A DNA stretch of 64,000 nucleotides, taken from positions 186,001-250,000 of the forward strand of contig NZ_CP031311.1 in the NCBI RefSeq assembly GCF_004799685.1, read 5' to 3'. The DNA is from Halobellus limi. Lineage in GTDB: Archaea > Halobacteriota > Halobacteria > Halobacteriales > Haloferacaceae. The notes under the pieces are model-generated. The model worked only from the letters and a program-made list of their open reading frames with translations, was not told the origin of the DNA and did no database searches. The stretch's first letter is position 1, and every line of letters begins with the position of its first letter. This document shows positions 50,658-62,137 of the stretch, in pieces. A program made the translations under genes and the position numbers.

Positions 50658-51313
50658 CGCGACTCACCGGCGTCGGCCTCGGCGGTCGCGTCGGCGCGGT
50701 CCGCGGTCGAACCGGAGCCTTCGACGGCGGACTCGGCGACGTGCACGTGCTCGTCGTCAGCGAGGCTCGCGAACTCGCCGCCGAGGATCGCTCGGACCCG
50801 CTCGCGGAACGCCGACAGCGAGTCGGTGTTCTCGACGACGACGTCCGCGCGGTCCATCACCTCGCCCATCCCGAACCCGAGTTCGCGCTCCTCGCGCTCG
50901 CGAAGCGCCTCTCGGTCGACGTCGGAGTCGTCGCGGTCGCGTTCGAGCAGGCGTTCCGCGCGCGTCTCGAACGGCGCCTCGATGCTCACGAGCAGGAAGT
51001 CCTCGCCGAACGCCTCGCGGAAGCGGTCGAGTTCGACGTCCGAACGCAGGCCGTCGACGAGGACGACGTCGCTCGTCTCCAGTTCGGACTCGATCAGCGG
51101 GAGCGACTGCTCGGCGATGGCCGCGGGGCCGCCCTCCTCGCGGAGCGTCCGCGCCATCTCGCCGTGGTGCTCTGCGGGGTCGAAACCGCGGTCAAGACAG
51201 GCCTTCCGGATCACGTCGCCCATCGTGACGACCGGAACGTCCGCCTCGCGGGCGACGGCGGCGGCCTCGCCCTTGCCGCTGCCTGGAAGTCCGACGGTGC
51301 CGATGACCTTCAT
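50654..51313 (-). CDS. UPF0200 P-loop nucleotide kinase-like protein
   Basis: The 219-aa protein has a P-loop GLPGSGKG (8-15), 'VDGLRSDVELDRFREAFGED' and 'ERDRDDSDVDREALREREER', placing it among archaeal UPF0200 kinases related to dephospho-CoA and adenylate kinases. The substrate is not established. The C-terminal 35 residues are an acidic tail. The ATG at 51313 follows the expected MKVIGTVG start. It is coupled to UPF0201. Confidence 0.85.
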   Translation of the reverse strand: MKVIGTVGLPGSGKGEAAAVAREADVPVVTMGDVIRKACLDRGFDPAEHHGEMARTLREEGGPAAIAEQSLPLIESELETSDVVLVDGLRSDVELDRFREAFGEDFLLVSIEAPFETRAERLLERDRDDSDVDREALREREERELGFGMGEVMDRADVVVENTDSLSAFRERVRAILGGEFASLADDEHVHVAESAVEGSGSTADRADATAEADAGESR

Positions 51314-51423
51314 TACGCGTCGATTCACGGCACCCGACCTTACGCGTTGCGCTCGGCGGAGCGGCGTCGCCGGCGGACGACCGTCGTTCCGTGGTCGGAC
51401 CGTCCCCGATACCGAACCCGTAC

Positions 51424-51433
51424 TCCTTTTTAC
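51424..51433 (+). promoter_or_regulatory. TATA box of tRNA-Arg
   Basis: The box 'cctttttacc' lies about 27 bases before the tRNA 5' end. Confidence 0.55.
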
Positions 51434-51457
51434 CCGCGACCGATTTGACTGCGACGA

Positions 51458-51531
51458 GGGCGCGTAGCTCAGTCGGACAGAGCGTCGGACTTCTAATCCG
51501 ATGGTCGCGGGTTCGAATCCCGTCGCGCTCG
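51458..51531 (+). tRNA. tRNA-Arg (anticodon TCT)
   Basis: The 74-base cloverleaf closes fully: acceptor stem gggcgcg/cgcgctc with one G-T pair, D arm gctc/gagc, anticodon stem tcgga/tccga with loop CTTCTAA (TCT, reads AGA and AGG), and T arm gcggg-ttcgaat-cccgt. The discriminator is G. CCA is not encoded. There is no intron. Its 3' end is duplicated downstream (51614). Confidence 0.97.
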
Positions 51532-51907
51532 TGAAGATCGCCGAGCGAAGCGAGGCGTATCTGAACGTACCGGGCGGGATTCGAATCAGAGAGCGAACGG
51601 AGTGAGCGACCGTGGTTCGAATCCCGTCGCGCTCGTGAAATCGAAGATTTCACTCGCGCGACGACCTCCCACTCGCTTCGCTCGTGGGAGTCCCGTCGCG
51701 CCGCGAGATCAACGAACGAAGCGAGGCGTATCTGAACGCACCGGGCGGGATTCGAATCAGAGAGCGAACGGAGTGAGCGACCGTGAATCCCGCCGCGCGT
51801 TGCTCGCGGGAATCCTGCCGTCATCGCGAAATCACGGTCCGGCTCGTGCGAGGGCGGTTCACACTTCCGAAGCGTTTAATCGAACTCCGACGCCTTCTCT
51901 ACTCGAT
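51532..51907. other. 376-bp tRNA-flank region with duplications
   Basis: There is no credible gene. The region contains a copy of the tRNA 3' end (51614-51639), two 69-base direct repeats (51546-51614 and 51717-51785), several hairpins of the 'actcgcttcgctcgtg' type and finally the mdh promoter (TATA-like 'gtttaatc' at 51874). Confidence 0.7.
51546..51785. repeat. 69-bp direct repeat pair plus tRNA 3'-end copy
   Basis: The 69-base unit at 51546-51614 returns at 51717-51785 with one visible mismatch (a t/c change). It contains 'gggattcgaatc', a T-arm-like word. The 26 bases 'ggttcgaatcccgtcgcgct' plus 'cgtgaa' from the tRNA 3' end (51509-51534) recur at 51614-51639. These are typical traces of integration at a tRNA. 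Confidence 0.75.
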
Positions 51908-52822
51908 ATGACGAAAGTCAGCGTGGTCGGCGCCGCCGGAACGGTCGGTGCCGCCGCCGGGTACAACCTCGCCCTCAGGGACGTCGCCGACGAACTCGTC
52001 TTCGTCGACATCCCCGACAAGGAGGACGAGACGGTCGGACAGGCCGCGGACGCGAACCACGGCGTCGCCTACGACTCCAACACCGAGGTCGTCCAGGGCA
52101 CCTACGAGGACACCGCGGGATCGGACGTCGTCGTCATCACCGCGGGCATTCCGCGTCAGCCGGGCCAGACGCGGATCGACCTCGCCGGCGACAACGCGCC
52201 GATTATGGAGGACATCGGCTCCTCACTCGCCGAGCACAACGACGACTTCGTCTCCGTCACGACCTCGAACCCCGTCGACCTGCTGAACCGGCACCTCTAC
52301 GAATCGGGCGACCGCGACCGCCACAAGGTGATCGGCTTCGGCGGACGGCTCGACTCCGCGCGCTTCCGCTACGTGCTCAGCCAGCGCTTCGACGCGCCCG
52401 TGAAGAACGTCGAGGCGACGATCCTCGGCGAGCACGGCGACGCGCAGGTCCCGGTCTTCTCGAAAGTCCGCGTCGACGGCGCCGATCCCGAGTTCTCGCC
52501 CGACGAACGCGAGGAGATCCTCGGCGACCTCCAGGAGTCGGCGATGGACGTCATCGAGCGCAAGGGCGCGACGCAGTGGGGCCCCGCGACGGGCGTCGCT
52601 CACACCGTCGAGGCGATCCTCCGCGACACCGGCGAGGTGCTCCCGGGATCGATCGCGCTCGACGGCGAGTTCGGGTACGAGGACACCGCCTTCGGCGTCC
52701 CGCTGAAACTCGGTTCCGACGGCGCCGAGGCGGTCGTCGAGTGGGACCTCGACGAGTACGAGCGGGAACTGATGGACGAGGCCGCCGAGAAACTGTCCGA
52801 GCAGTACGAGAAGGTCGCCTGA
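51908..52822 (+). CDS. mdh: Malate dehydrogenase
   Basis: The 304-aa NAD-dependent enzyme interconverts malate and oxaloacetate in the citric acid cycle. It has the dinucleotide loop [15 protein letters not shown], the substrate arginines in PRQPGQTR and [10 protein letters not shown], and the catalytic His in LGEHGD. It resembles the well-studied halophilic LDH-like malate dehydrogenase of Haloarcula. The ATG at 51908 gives a normal start. Confidence 0.95.
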   Translation: MTKVSVVGAAGTVGAAAGYNLALRDVADELVFVDIPDKEDETVGQAADANHGVAYDSNTEVVQGTYEDTAGSDVVVITAGIPRQPGQTRIDLAGDNAPIMEDIGSSLAEHNDDFVSVTTSNPVDLLNRHLYESGDRDRHKVIGFGGRLDSARFRYVLSQRFDAPVKNVEATILGEHGDAQVPVFSKVRVDGADPEFSPDEREEILGDLQESAMDVIERKGATQWGPATGVAHTVEAILRDTGEVLPGSIALDGEFGYEDTAFGVPLKLGSDGAEAVVEWDLDEYERELMDEAAEKLSEQYEKVA

Positions 52823-52841
52823 GGACGGCCCGTCACGACGA

Positions 52842-52850
52842 GCGTTTTTA
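52842..52850 (+). terminator. T-rich terminator behind mdh
   Basis: The run 'gtttttact' starts about 20 bases behind the mdh stop, between convergent genes. Archaeal termination at short T runs is expected, but no hairpin is needed or seen. Confidence 0.4.
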
Positions 52851-52871
52851 CTCTCGGGGCGAAACCGCCGA

Positions 52872-53270
52872 CTACGCGCTCGTCGCTCGGAGGTGAGAGA
52901 CGTACGACGCCAGGTCGGTCGTCGTCACCATCCCGATGACCGCGCCGTCGTCGTCGACGACCGGGACGTGGTGGATGCCGTGTTCGATCATCGATTCGGC
53001 GACCTGCGCGATCGGGACCTGCGCGGTCGTCGTCACCGCCGTGTCGGACATGTACGCCGAGACGGGCGTCCGGTCCTTCGGTTTCCGCTCGGCGACGATC
53101 TTCACGAAGTCGGTGTTGGTGAGGATGCCGACGAGTTGGCCGTCGTCGACGACGACGACCGACCCGATCTCTTCGTCCAGCATCTTCTGTGCGGCGTCCT
53201 CGACCAGCGTGTCCGGGGAGACGGTGTGCACCGGCGAGGACATCACGCGTGCGACGAAAATATCGTCCAT
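52872..53270 (-). CDS. CBS-domain pair protein
   Basis: The 132-aa protein is two CBS motifs: 'VARVMSSPVHTVSPDTLVED' to 'VGILTNTDFVKIV' and 'VSAYMSDTAVTTTAQVPIAQ' to 'VIGMVTTTDLASYV'. CBS pairs bind adenosine nucleotides and act as energy sensors. It has no fused output domain, so it must act on a partner. Upstream lies a near TATA (about 53297) and module copy C. Confidence 0.9.
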   Translation of the reverse strand: MDDIFVARVMSSPVHTVSPDTLVEDAAQKMLDEEIGSVVVVDDGQLVGILTNTDFVKIVAERKPKDRTPVSAYMSDTAVTTTAQVPIAQVAESMIEHGIHHVPVVDDDGAVIGMVTTTDLASYVSHLRATSA

Positions 53271-53359
53271 ACTACGACGTGGGGAATTATCGAATATTAA
53301 GGATTCGGCTCGCGGCGGGCGCGGACGCGACCCGACCGCGGCACGGCGGTCGTTCGCCC

Positions 53360-53477
53360 GCGTACCTTTATATACGATCGAGCGGCCAGACGCCGCGTGA
53401 CGTAGCAGTCGCCCTCGCGTCGAACGCGGTCGTTCGGCACGACGACGCGAGGGTCGAGGCCGCTCGTGCCGACTGTC
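53360..53477 (-). promoter_or_regulatory. Promoter-like module, copy C (of three)
   Basis: On the minus strand the order is left half-site tcggcac (53472-53466), a spacer of only 25 bases, right half-site gtgccga (53440-53434), the shared block ('tcgacgcgagggcgac', 'gtctggccgctcgatcg') and TATA tatataaa (53374-53367). The right half-site to TATA gap is again 59 bases. It points to the CBS gene, whose start is about 97 bases past the TATA. Confidence 0.7.
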
Positions 53478-53539
53478 AGCCACTCGTTGCGCATCCACAG
53501 TGCCGAAACCGACCGGACAATCCGCGCTCGACGCCGCGC

Positions 53540-55273
53540 TCACAGGCGTTCCTGTAGCCTCCGTGCCGTCCCCTCGCCGACGCCCGGAACGTCCGTCAGG
53601 TCCGAGGTCGACGCCGCCCGGACGTTCTCGACGCTCCCGAACCGCCTGAGGAGCGCACGCCGGGTCTGCTCGCCGACGCCCGGCACGTCTTCTAAGACCG
53701 TGTGGACGTCGTCCCGGAGGGTCTGGTGGTACTGGACGGCGAAGCGGTGGGCCTCGTCGCGGACGCGCTGGAGGAGGTGCAGCGCCGGATCGTCGCTGTC
53801 CCAGTCGCGGACGCCGTCGGGCGTGATCACGAGCTCCCGCTCCTTCGCGAGCGCGACGACCGGCACGCCCCAGCCGGTCTCCGCGAGCGCGTCCCGTGCG
53901 GCACCGAGTTGTCCCTCGCCGCCGTCGATCAGGAGGAGGTCGGGATCCGGTCGATCGTCGCGACCCTCGACGGCCCGCTCGGCCCGCCAGCGGACGAGTT
54001 CGCGCATCCGCGCGTAGTCGTCGTTGCCGTCGGCGAGTCGCTTCCGGCGGTAGTCGGACTTCTCGGCCGCCCCGTCGACGAAGCAGACGTCGCTGCCGAC
54101 GACCGCCGTGCCACCGGCGTGGCTCACGTCGAAGCCCTCGATTCGGGTGATCGAAGACAGCCCGAGCGCGTCGGCGAGCGCGCCCGTCCCGTCGCGGCGG
54201 TCCGAACCGGTTCGGGCGTTCTTGAGCGCGAGGTCGACGAGCTTCGACTCCCGGCCCGCGCCGGGGACGCGGACGTCGACCCCCTCGGCGTTCAGCCACG
54301 CGAGGATGTCCCCGTCGTCGGGTCGCTCCGAGCAGAGGATCGCGTCCGGCAGGTCGCGCTCGGCGTAGTACTGCGTGAGAAACGCCGAGAGCACCGCGGC
54401 CGAGCGCTCCCCGCCCTCGGGCGCGTCGAGGTGGTGACGCGAGCGGTCGACGAGCTGTCCGCGCTCGCTGTGGAGCCGCGCCACCGTCGCGCCGTCGCCC
54501 TCGACCGCGACGCCGAGGACGTCGACGGCGCGTTCGTCCGACTGCGCGGAGACGGCCTCCTCGCCGGCGCCGTGGAACGCCTCGACGGCGTCGAGGCGGT
54601 CCCGGAGGTTCGCGGCGCGCTCGAACTGCTCGGACTCCGCGGCCGTCTCCATCTTCCGACGGAGCGGATCGGCCAGCGCGCCCGTCTCGCCCTCGAAGAA
54701 CCGGACGGCGGACTCGACGTCATCGCGGTAGGCGTCGGCGTCGATCTCGCCGGTACAGGGCGCGGTGCACAGGCCCATCTCGTAGTCCAGGCAGGGCCGC
54801 TCGCGGTTCGCGTACTTGTGATCCGAACAGCCGCGGAGGCCGTACGTCTCCCGGAGCGCCTTCACCACGGTGTCGACGCGGCCCTTGTCGGTGAACGGAC
54901 CGAAGACCGTCGCACCCGGGTCGGGGTCGCGGGTCACCTCGATCCGCGGGACCGGGTGGTCCGTGAGTTGCACGAGCGGGTAGGACTTGTCGTCCTTCAG
55001 TCGGACGTTGTACCGCGGCTGGTGTCGCTTGATCAGGTTCGCCTCGAGCAGCAGCGCCTGCGTCTCGGTGTCCGTGACGGCGACGTCGATCGAGCCGGCC
55101 CGTTCGACCATCTGTCGGATGCGTTCCCCGCGCGGGTCGGCGTACGAGCGGACTCGGTCGCGGACGTCCACGGCCTTGCCGACGTAGAGGACGTCCTCGC
55201 CGTCGAGGAACTGATAGACGCCCGGATCGGTGGGCAACTCCGCGGCGCGCTCGCGAAGTTCGCTGCGCTCCAT
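53540..55273 (-). CDS. uvrC: UvrABC excinuclease subunit C
   Basis: UvrC makes both cuts around bulky DNA lesions in nucleotide excision repair. The 577-aa protein has the GIY-YIG domain ('[20 protein letters not shown]', about 18-37), a Cys cluster ([13 protein letters not shown], about 160-172), a UVR part, the RNase H-like nuclease with '[20 protein letters not shown]' and '[14 protein letters not shown]', and two helix-hairpin-helix motifs at the end ('[16 protein letters not shown]', '[15 protein letters not shown]'). It is of bacterial type, as in other haloarchaea. Confidence 0.95.
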   Translation of the reverse strand: MERSELRERAAELPTDPGVYQFLDGEDVLYVGKAVDVRDRVRSYADPRGERIRQMVERAGSIDVAVTDTETQALLLEANLIKRHQPRYNVRLKDDKSYPLVQLTDHPVPRIEVTRDPDPGATVFGPFTDKGRVDTVVKALRETYGLRGCSDHKYANRERPCLDYEMGLCTAPCTGEIDADAYRDDVESAVRFFEGETGALADPLRRKMETAAESEQFERAANLRDRLDAVEAFHGAGEEAVSAQSDERAVDVLGVAVEGDGATVARLHSERGQLVDRSRHHLDAPEGGERSAAVLSAFLTQYYAERDLPDAILCSERPDDGDILAWLNAEGVDVRVPGAGRESKLVDLALKNARTGSDRRDGTGALADALGLSSITRIEGFDVSHAGGTAVVGSDVCFVDGAAEKSDYRRKRLADGNDDYARMRELVRWRAERAVEGRDDRPDPDLLLIDGGEGQLGAARDALAETGWGVPVVALAKERELVITPDGVRDWDSDDPALHLLQRVRDEAHRFAVQYHQTLRDDVHTVLEDVPGVGEQTRRALLRRFGSVENVRAASTSDLTDVPGVGEGTARRLQERL

Positions 55274-55395
55274 CTGGTAGTCGTAATCGACCGAGCGGCT
55301 TGAGCGTGACGCGACGGCACGCCGGCGCGGGCGTGGTGAGGCGGACGGTCGACCCGGTGCGGCAGCTACAAACGCCTCGCCCGAAGAGGGGAAAT

Positions 55396-55740
55396 ATGAG
55401 CGACGTCGACGCCGACCCTTCAGAGGATCGTGCTGACGACCCCGAGAACCGCGCCGGCAACTCCGACGATTCGGGGGACGCCGTCCGCTGTTGGCTCGTC
55501 GAGCGGACCTACACCGACCGCGGGCTCGTCGACATGGTGTATGCGACCCCGGACGGCTCTCACGTCCGCCGCAAACAGATCTCGACGACGATCATGCGAC
55601 AGCGCGGCTCCGGAACGAGCGCCGCCGTCGACGTGGCCCGTGAGGACCTCGACCCCGTCGACGACGACGAAGTTCGAGACCGGTACGCGACGGAGGCCGC
55701 GCGGATGCGCGAGCAGTACGACCCCGACGACGAGGTGTGA
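55396..55740 (+). CDS. Small acidic haloarchaeal protein of unknown function
   Basis: The 114-aa protein has an acidic disordered N-terminus (1-30), then a compact domain '[20 protein letters not shown]' and '[20 protein letters not shown]', then '[20 protein letters not shown]'. Similar conserved proteins occur in haloarchaea without known function. The ATG at 55396 follows a 'gaaatatg' context. It is divergent from uvrC. Confidence 0.75.
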   Translation: MSDVDADPSEDRADDPENRAGNSDDSGDAVRCWLVERTYTDRGLVDMVYATPDGSHVRRKQISTTIMRQRGSGTSAAVDVAREDLDPVDDDEVRDRYATEAARMREQYDPDDEV

Positions 55741-55842
55741 GTTCCGCTCCCGTGGACGCCGGGGACTGACAACAGGGCACGGACGGGGCGGCACGCCTGC
55801 CGGCCCGTCTCCGTGAGTCTCAGCGCTGATTACGCCACCAAA

Positions 55843-55850
55843 CGCTTTAT
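55843..55850 (+). promoter_or_regulatory. TATA box of the ABC exporter operon
   Basis: The box 'cgctttat' is about 25-32 bases before the ATG at 55875. Confidence 0.55.
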
Positions 55851-55874
55851 GAACGGACCTGACAACCCTCGCCT

Positions 55875-56909
55875 ATGACCGCTATCGAACTCGACGGGGT
55901 GACGAAGCGTTTCGAGGACGTCACCGCCGTCTCGAATCTCTCGTTGACCGTCGAGGAGGGTGAGGTCTTCGGGTTCCTCGGCCCCAACGGGGCCGGAAAA
56001 TCGACCACGATCAACGTCCTCCTCGACTTCGTCCGGCCCACCGAGGGTACCGTGACCGTCCTGGGTCACGACGCCCGCGAAGAGAGCGTCGCCGTCCGGG
56101 AGCGAACCGGCGTCCTCCCGGAAGGATTCGACGTGTATGATCGTTTGACAGGTCGCGCGCACGTCGAGTTCGCCGTCGACTCGAAGGAGGTCGACGCCGA
56201 CCCCGACGCCGTCTTAGAGCGCGTCGGCCTCGCGGACGCGGCCGACCGAAAGGCCGGCGGCTACTCGAAGGGGATGCGACAGCGCCTCGCACTCGCGATG
56301 GCGCTCGTCGGCGATCCGGACCTGCTCGTCCTCGACGAACCCTCCTCGGGGCTCGATCCCGCCGGCGCGAAGGAGATGCGCGAAATCGTCCTCTCGGAGG
56401 CCGAGCGCGGCACGACCGTGTTCTTCTCCAGCCACATCCTCGAACAGGTCGAGGCCGTCTGCGACCGCGTCGGCATCCTCCGCGGCGGTGAGCTCGTCGC
56501 CGTCGACTCCATCGACGGGCTGCGCCGAGCGACCGACGCCGACGCGACCCTCCGCGTCGCGGTCGGGGAGCCGGTCACCGACGAGGTGCTCGCGGAGGTC
56601 CGCGACCTCTCGGGGGTCCAGAGCGTCGACCGCGACGGCGACGACGCCCTCCGGGTGGCCTGCGACAGCGACGCCAAGACCACGGTCGTCACGGAACTGG
56701 AGGAACGCGGCGTCACCGTCACCGACTTCACGACCGAGGAGGCCTCTCTGGAGGACCTGTTCCTCGCCTACACCGAGGACGAAAGCGACGTCGCGGTCGA
56801 CGGCGCTGCGGCCGGATCGGCCGACGCGTCCGACTCTGCCGCCGTAGACGACGAGGGCGACGACGGGGAGTCAGAGGCGTCCGTCGAGGACACGGAGGTG
56901 GCGCGATGA
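55875..56909 (+). CDS. ABC transporter ATP-binding protein
   Basis: The 344-aa ATPase has Walker A GPNGAGKS (about 40-47), signature SKGMRQRL (about 135), Walker B 'LLVLDEPSSGLDP' and a switch His region 'VFFSSHILEQVEAVCDRVGI'. It then has the C-terminal domain common in CcmA/NatA-type exporters and an acidic tail. It overlaps the permease gene by 4 bases, so they form one exporter. The substrate is unknown. Confidence 0.92.
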   Translation: MTAIELDGVTKRFEDVTAVSNLSLTVEEGEVFGFLGPNGAGKSTTINVLLDFVRPTEGTVTVLGHDAREESVAVRERTGVLPEGFDVYDRLTGRAHVEFAVDSKEVDADPDAVLERVGLADAADRKAGGYSKGMRQRLALAMALVGDPDLLVLDEPSSGLDPAGAKEMREIVLSEAERGTTVFFSSHILEQVEAVCDRVGILRGGELVAVDSIDGLRRATDADATLRVAVGEPVTDEVLAEVRDLSGVQSVDRDGDDALRVACDSDAKTTVVTELEERGVTVTDFTTEEASLEDLFLAYTEDESDVAVDGAAAGSADASDSAAVDDEGDDGESEASVEDTEVAR

Positions 56910-57826
56910 GCTGGCAGGCCGTCGCCCGCAAGGAGTTCCGCGACGCGATCCGCTCGCGGTGGCTCCACGGCTCGACGCTGTTTTTCGTGCTGTTCCTCGG
57001 CGGGGCCGCGGCGCTCTTCTTCGGCGCGCTCTTGGGCCCGGACAGCCGGCAGGTGTCGAACCTCTTCGGCTTCTTCGCCAGCCTCGGCGTGTTCAGCTTC
57101 TCGTTCCCCGGGCTGCTCGCGCTCGTCCTCGGGTTCGTCGCGCTCTCGACGTCGTACGGGTCGATCACCGAGGAGCGCGAGTCGGGATCGATCAAACTGC
57201 TCCTGTCGCTGCCGAACTCGCGGCTCGACGCCGTCGTCGGGAAGCTCCTCGGCCGCTCGGGCGTCGTCGTCGCCGCGCTCCTCGTCGGCTTCTTCGCGAC
57301 GTTCGTCGTCCTCCTAGCGACGGGGACCCGGCTCGAACTCGGTTCGTTCGTCCCCCAGGTCGCGCTCACGGCGCTCCTGGGCGTCGCGTTCGTCTCGGTC
57401 GGGCTCAGCATCTCCGCTCTCGCCGACTCGAACCGCGAGGCGACGCTCGCGACGATGGGGCTGTATCTGGTCTTCGCGATCCTCTGGGGGTCGGTCTCGG
57501 AGGGGATCCCGAAGCTCCTGAACTACGCGGCCGAGCAGCTCGGTGGCGGCGGCGTCGCGGAACTCACGCGCGTCAAGATCGGCGTGTTCCTGAAGTATCT
57601 GAACCCGCTGAAGACCTACGAGACGCTCGCCGCGCAGCTGTACTACGGCCCGACCCAGGCGCGACTCGTCAGTACCACGTTCGGCGAACGCGCGATTCTC
57701 GCTCCGGTTCTCGAAGGATCGCCGCCGTTTTACTTCTCGGGCTGGTTCCTGTTCGTGATCCTGCTCGCGTGGATCGTTATTCCCGCGGTGGTCGGCTACT
57801 GGGCGTTCGAACGCGCCGATCTGTGA
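56906..57826 (+). CDS. ABC-2 type permease
   Basis: The 306-aa membrane protein has six helices. It has an N-terminal 'WQAVARKEFRDAIRSRW' coupling helix and the long extracellular loop after helix 1 typical of NatB/ABC-2 permeases ('SITEERESGSIKLLLSLPNS' follows helix 2). It works with the ATPase just upstream. Haloarchaeal members may export ions or peptides. Confidence 0.9.
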   Translation: MSWQAVARKEFRDAIRSRWLHGSTLFFVLFLGGAAALFFGALLGPDSRQVSNLFGFFASLGVFSFSFPGLLALVLGFVALSTSYGSITEERESGSIKLLLSLPNSRLDAVVGKLLGRSGVVVAALLVGFFATFVVLLATGTRLELGSFVPQVALTALLGVAFVSVGLSISALADSNREATLATMGLYLVFAILWGSVSEGIPKLLNYAAEQLGGGGVAELTRVKIGVFLKYLNPLKTYETLAAQLYYGPTQARLVSTTFGERAILAPVLEGSPPFYFSGWFLFVILLAWIVIPAVVGYWAFERADL

Positions 57827-57941
57827 GTACCGCCGGGCACGGATCCGGTGTCCAACGGATGGACTTCGGGGCGCCACGCGGCGGGCGAACCGTCCGCCCG
57901 CGACCGAAAAAGTGTCTATTATTATGAATGTGTCTGACTAA

Positions 57942-57949
57942 TATTTATG
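57942..57949 (+). promoter_or_regulatory. TATA box of the HalOD1 gene
   Basis: The box 'tatttatg' is about 24-31 bases before the ATG at 57973, in a short AT-rich stretch (57915-57955). Confidence 0.6.
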
Positions 57950-57972
57950 TTGTACCGTCGCACGGATAGCGT

Positions 57973-58227
57973 ATGGTGGAGACCACGGTGTCCGAACAGG
58001 TCGTCGAGCAGGTAGCGCGCGCTACTGGAACGGACCCGCTGGAGTTGCCGCCGCTCTACGATTCGATCGATCCGGACGCGCTCGACTCGCTCGCGAGAGG
58101 TCCCGGCGACGTCGAGGTTTCGTTCGAATACGCGGGCCAGGAGGTCTGCGTCGAGAGCGGCGGGGCGATCAGGGTCGGCGAGTGCTCCGATTCGACGTTC
58201 ACCGGCGAGGTCCCCGCAGACGACTGA
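57973..58227 (+). CDS. HalOD1 output-domain protein
   Basis: The 84-aa protein is a single HalOD1 domain ('VVEQVARATGTDPLELPPLY', 'DPDALDSLARGPGDVEVSF', 'EYAGQEVCVESGGAIRV'). HalOD1 is found alone or behind receiver domains in haloarchaea and is thought to be a signalling output. It probably acts as a small partner to a regulator elsewhere. The gene has its own promoter. Confidence 0.85.
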   Translation: MVETTVSEQVVEQVARATGTDPLELPPLYDSIDPDALDSLARGPGDVEVSFEYAGQEVCVESGGAIRVGECSDSTFTGEVPADD

Positions 58228-58536
58228 TACTGATTACGCTCGTCTCTTCCCGTCGAGCGCCACCCCCGTTGCCGGCGCTCGGCAGTAGCAACTGAGAGTA
58301 CTCCGTATGCGGGGACTGCTGCGGCCGCTTTCGGACCTCTGGAGACTCGACCGCCGCCGGGCGACGACGATCCGTGTGCCTGACGACAGTCGCCACCGCG
58401 ACTGACTCCGTCTCGGCTCCGGCGGCGCCGGTCCCCGGCCGTTGGCCGAGTCCTCCCCGTCGCGACGTTTTCCCTCGTTCCCGCGGCGTCGATTTTTCCG
58501 GCGCGACGCGCGCTGCTCGTGGCCGGTGGTCCCCTC
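58228..58536. other. 309-bp spacer between the HalOD1 gene and ligA
   Basis: I see no reading frame with family features, no repeat family and no clear promoter in this convergent spacer. A near-palindrome 'gccggcgctcggc' lies at about 58271. Confidence 0.5.
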
Positions 58537-60790
<2,254 letters not shown>

Positions 60791-60909
60791 CTGGGTGAGT
60801 GGACGCGTCGGCCGCGCCGGAAAACTCGAATTCGTGTGAATTCCCACGCGCGACCGCACTGTCGACGGAAACCCGTATCGCTTATCCCCCAGCGCCGCAA
60901 TCGCCGCGT

Positions 60910-62115
60910 ATGGAAGAGGACTTCCTGCTCCTCAACCCCGGTCCGGTGCCCGTCACCGACGAGGTGTCGGCGGCGATGGACGAGCCGATGGTCTCGCACC
61001 GATCCGCGGCGTTCGAGGCGGTCTACGAGCGTGCACAGGACGGTCTCGACTACATCTTCGAGCAGTCGACGCTCGACGGGTCCTCGACGGCGACTTCGGG
61101 CGGCGGGACCTCGCTGCTCCTCAACGGCACCGCCTCGATGGGGATGGAGGCGGCCGTCGCCAACCTGGTCGGGGACGGCGGCCACGTCGTCGCGCTCGTC
61201 AACGGGAAGTTCGGCCGCCGCTTCGCGCGGATCGCCGAGCGCTACGCCGACGTCACGCGCGTGGAGGTCCCGTGGGGCGAGTCGATCCCGCTGGCCGACG
61301 TCCGCGCCGTGGTGACCGAGGAGACCGACGTGGTGACGATGGTCCACAACGAGACCAGCACGGGACTCTTGAATCCCGTGGCCGGCGTGGGCGCGGTCGC
61401 CGACGAGTACGACGCCCGGTTCGTCGTCGACGGCGTCACCTCGATCGGCGGCGACGTCTTCGAACTCGACGCCTGGAACGTCGATATCGCGGTCACGGAT
61501 GCGCAGAAGGCGCTCGCGGCCCCGCCGGGCATCAGCGCGATGTATGTCACCGACGAAGTGAAAGACGACCTCGACGGCGAGTCCGCGCCGTTCTACGAGG
61601 ACTTAGAGTGGCACCTCCGAAAGTCCGAGTCCCACCAGACGCCCTTCACCAGCGCCGTGCCGCTGTTCCGCGCGATGGCGGTCGCCGTCGAGGACATCGT
61701 CGAGGAGACGATGCCGACGCGGATCGCCCGACACCGCCGGCAGGCCGCGGCGTTCCGCGCCGGCTTCACCGCAATGGGACTCGATCTCTTCGCCGACGCG
61801 ACCGGGGAGACGGAACTGTCGAACACCGTGACGTCGGTGTCGCTTCCGGACGCCGTCTCCGGCGACGACGCCGACGCGTTCTTCGACGGCGTCGACGCGC
61901 GCAACGTCAGCATCTCCGGCGGGCAGGGCCACCTCGGCGGGACGATCTTCCGCGTGAGCAATATGGGGGGGCTCCCCGATTCGGCCATCCTCCGGGGCGT
62001 CCGGACCGTCGGCGAGGCGATGGCCGACGCGGGCGTCGACGTCGACGTCGACGCCGGCATCGCGGCCGCCGAGGACGAACTCGACGTGACCGAGACGGCC
62101 TCCGCGGACGACTGA
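60910..62115 (+). CDS. Class V aminotransferase (alanine-glyoxylate/serine-pyruvate type)
   Basis: The 401-aa PLP enzyme starts 'MEEDFLLLNPGPVPVTDEVS' and has the PLP Lys K200 in VTDAQKAL, the Asp in 'RFVVDGVTSIGGDVFEL', and the C-terminal 'QGHLGGTIFRVSNMGG'. It fits the alanine-glyoxylate/serine-pyruvate aminotransferase group; its real amino donor is not fixed. A Ser/Thr/Gly insert at about 57-68 is unusual. The upstream region contains repeats but no clear TATA. Confidence 0.9.
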   Translation: MEEDFLLLNPGPVPVTDEVSAAMDEPMVSHRSAAFEAVYERAQDGLDYIFEQSTLDGSSTATSGGGTSLLLNGTASMGMEAAVANLVGDGGHVVALVNGKFGRRFARIAERYADVTRVEVPWGESIPLADVRAVVTEETDVVTMVHNETSTGLLNPVAGVGAVADEYDARFVVDGVTSIGGDVFELDAWNVDIAVTDAQKALAAPPGISAMYVTDEVKDDLDGESAPFYEDLEWHLRKSESHQTPFTSAVPLFRAMAVAVEDIVEETMPTRIARHRRQAAAFRAGFTAMGLDLFADATGETELSNTVTSVSLPDAVSGDDADAFFDGVDARNVSISGGQGHLGGTIFRVSNMGGLPDSAILRGVRTVGEAMADAGVDVDVDAGIAAAEDELDVTETASADD

Positions 62116-62137
62116 TACTGTCGAGCACGACGCAGGG

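Noticed and set aside
51192-51824. A 210-codon minus-strand frame across the tRNA-Arg and its repeats
   Set aside because: It translates the tRNA antisense (a well-known false protein of the [11 protein letters not shown] type) and the direct repeats, so it is not a gene.
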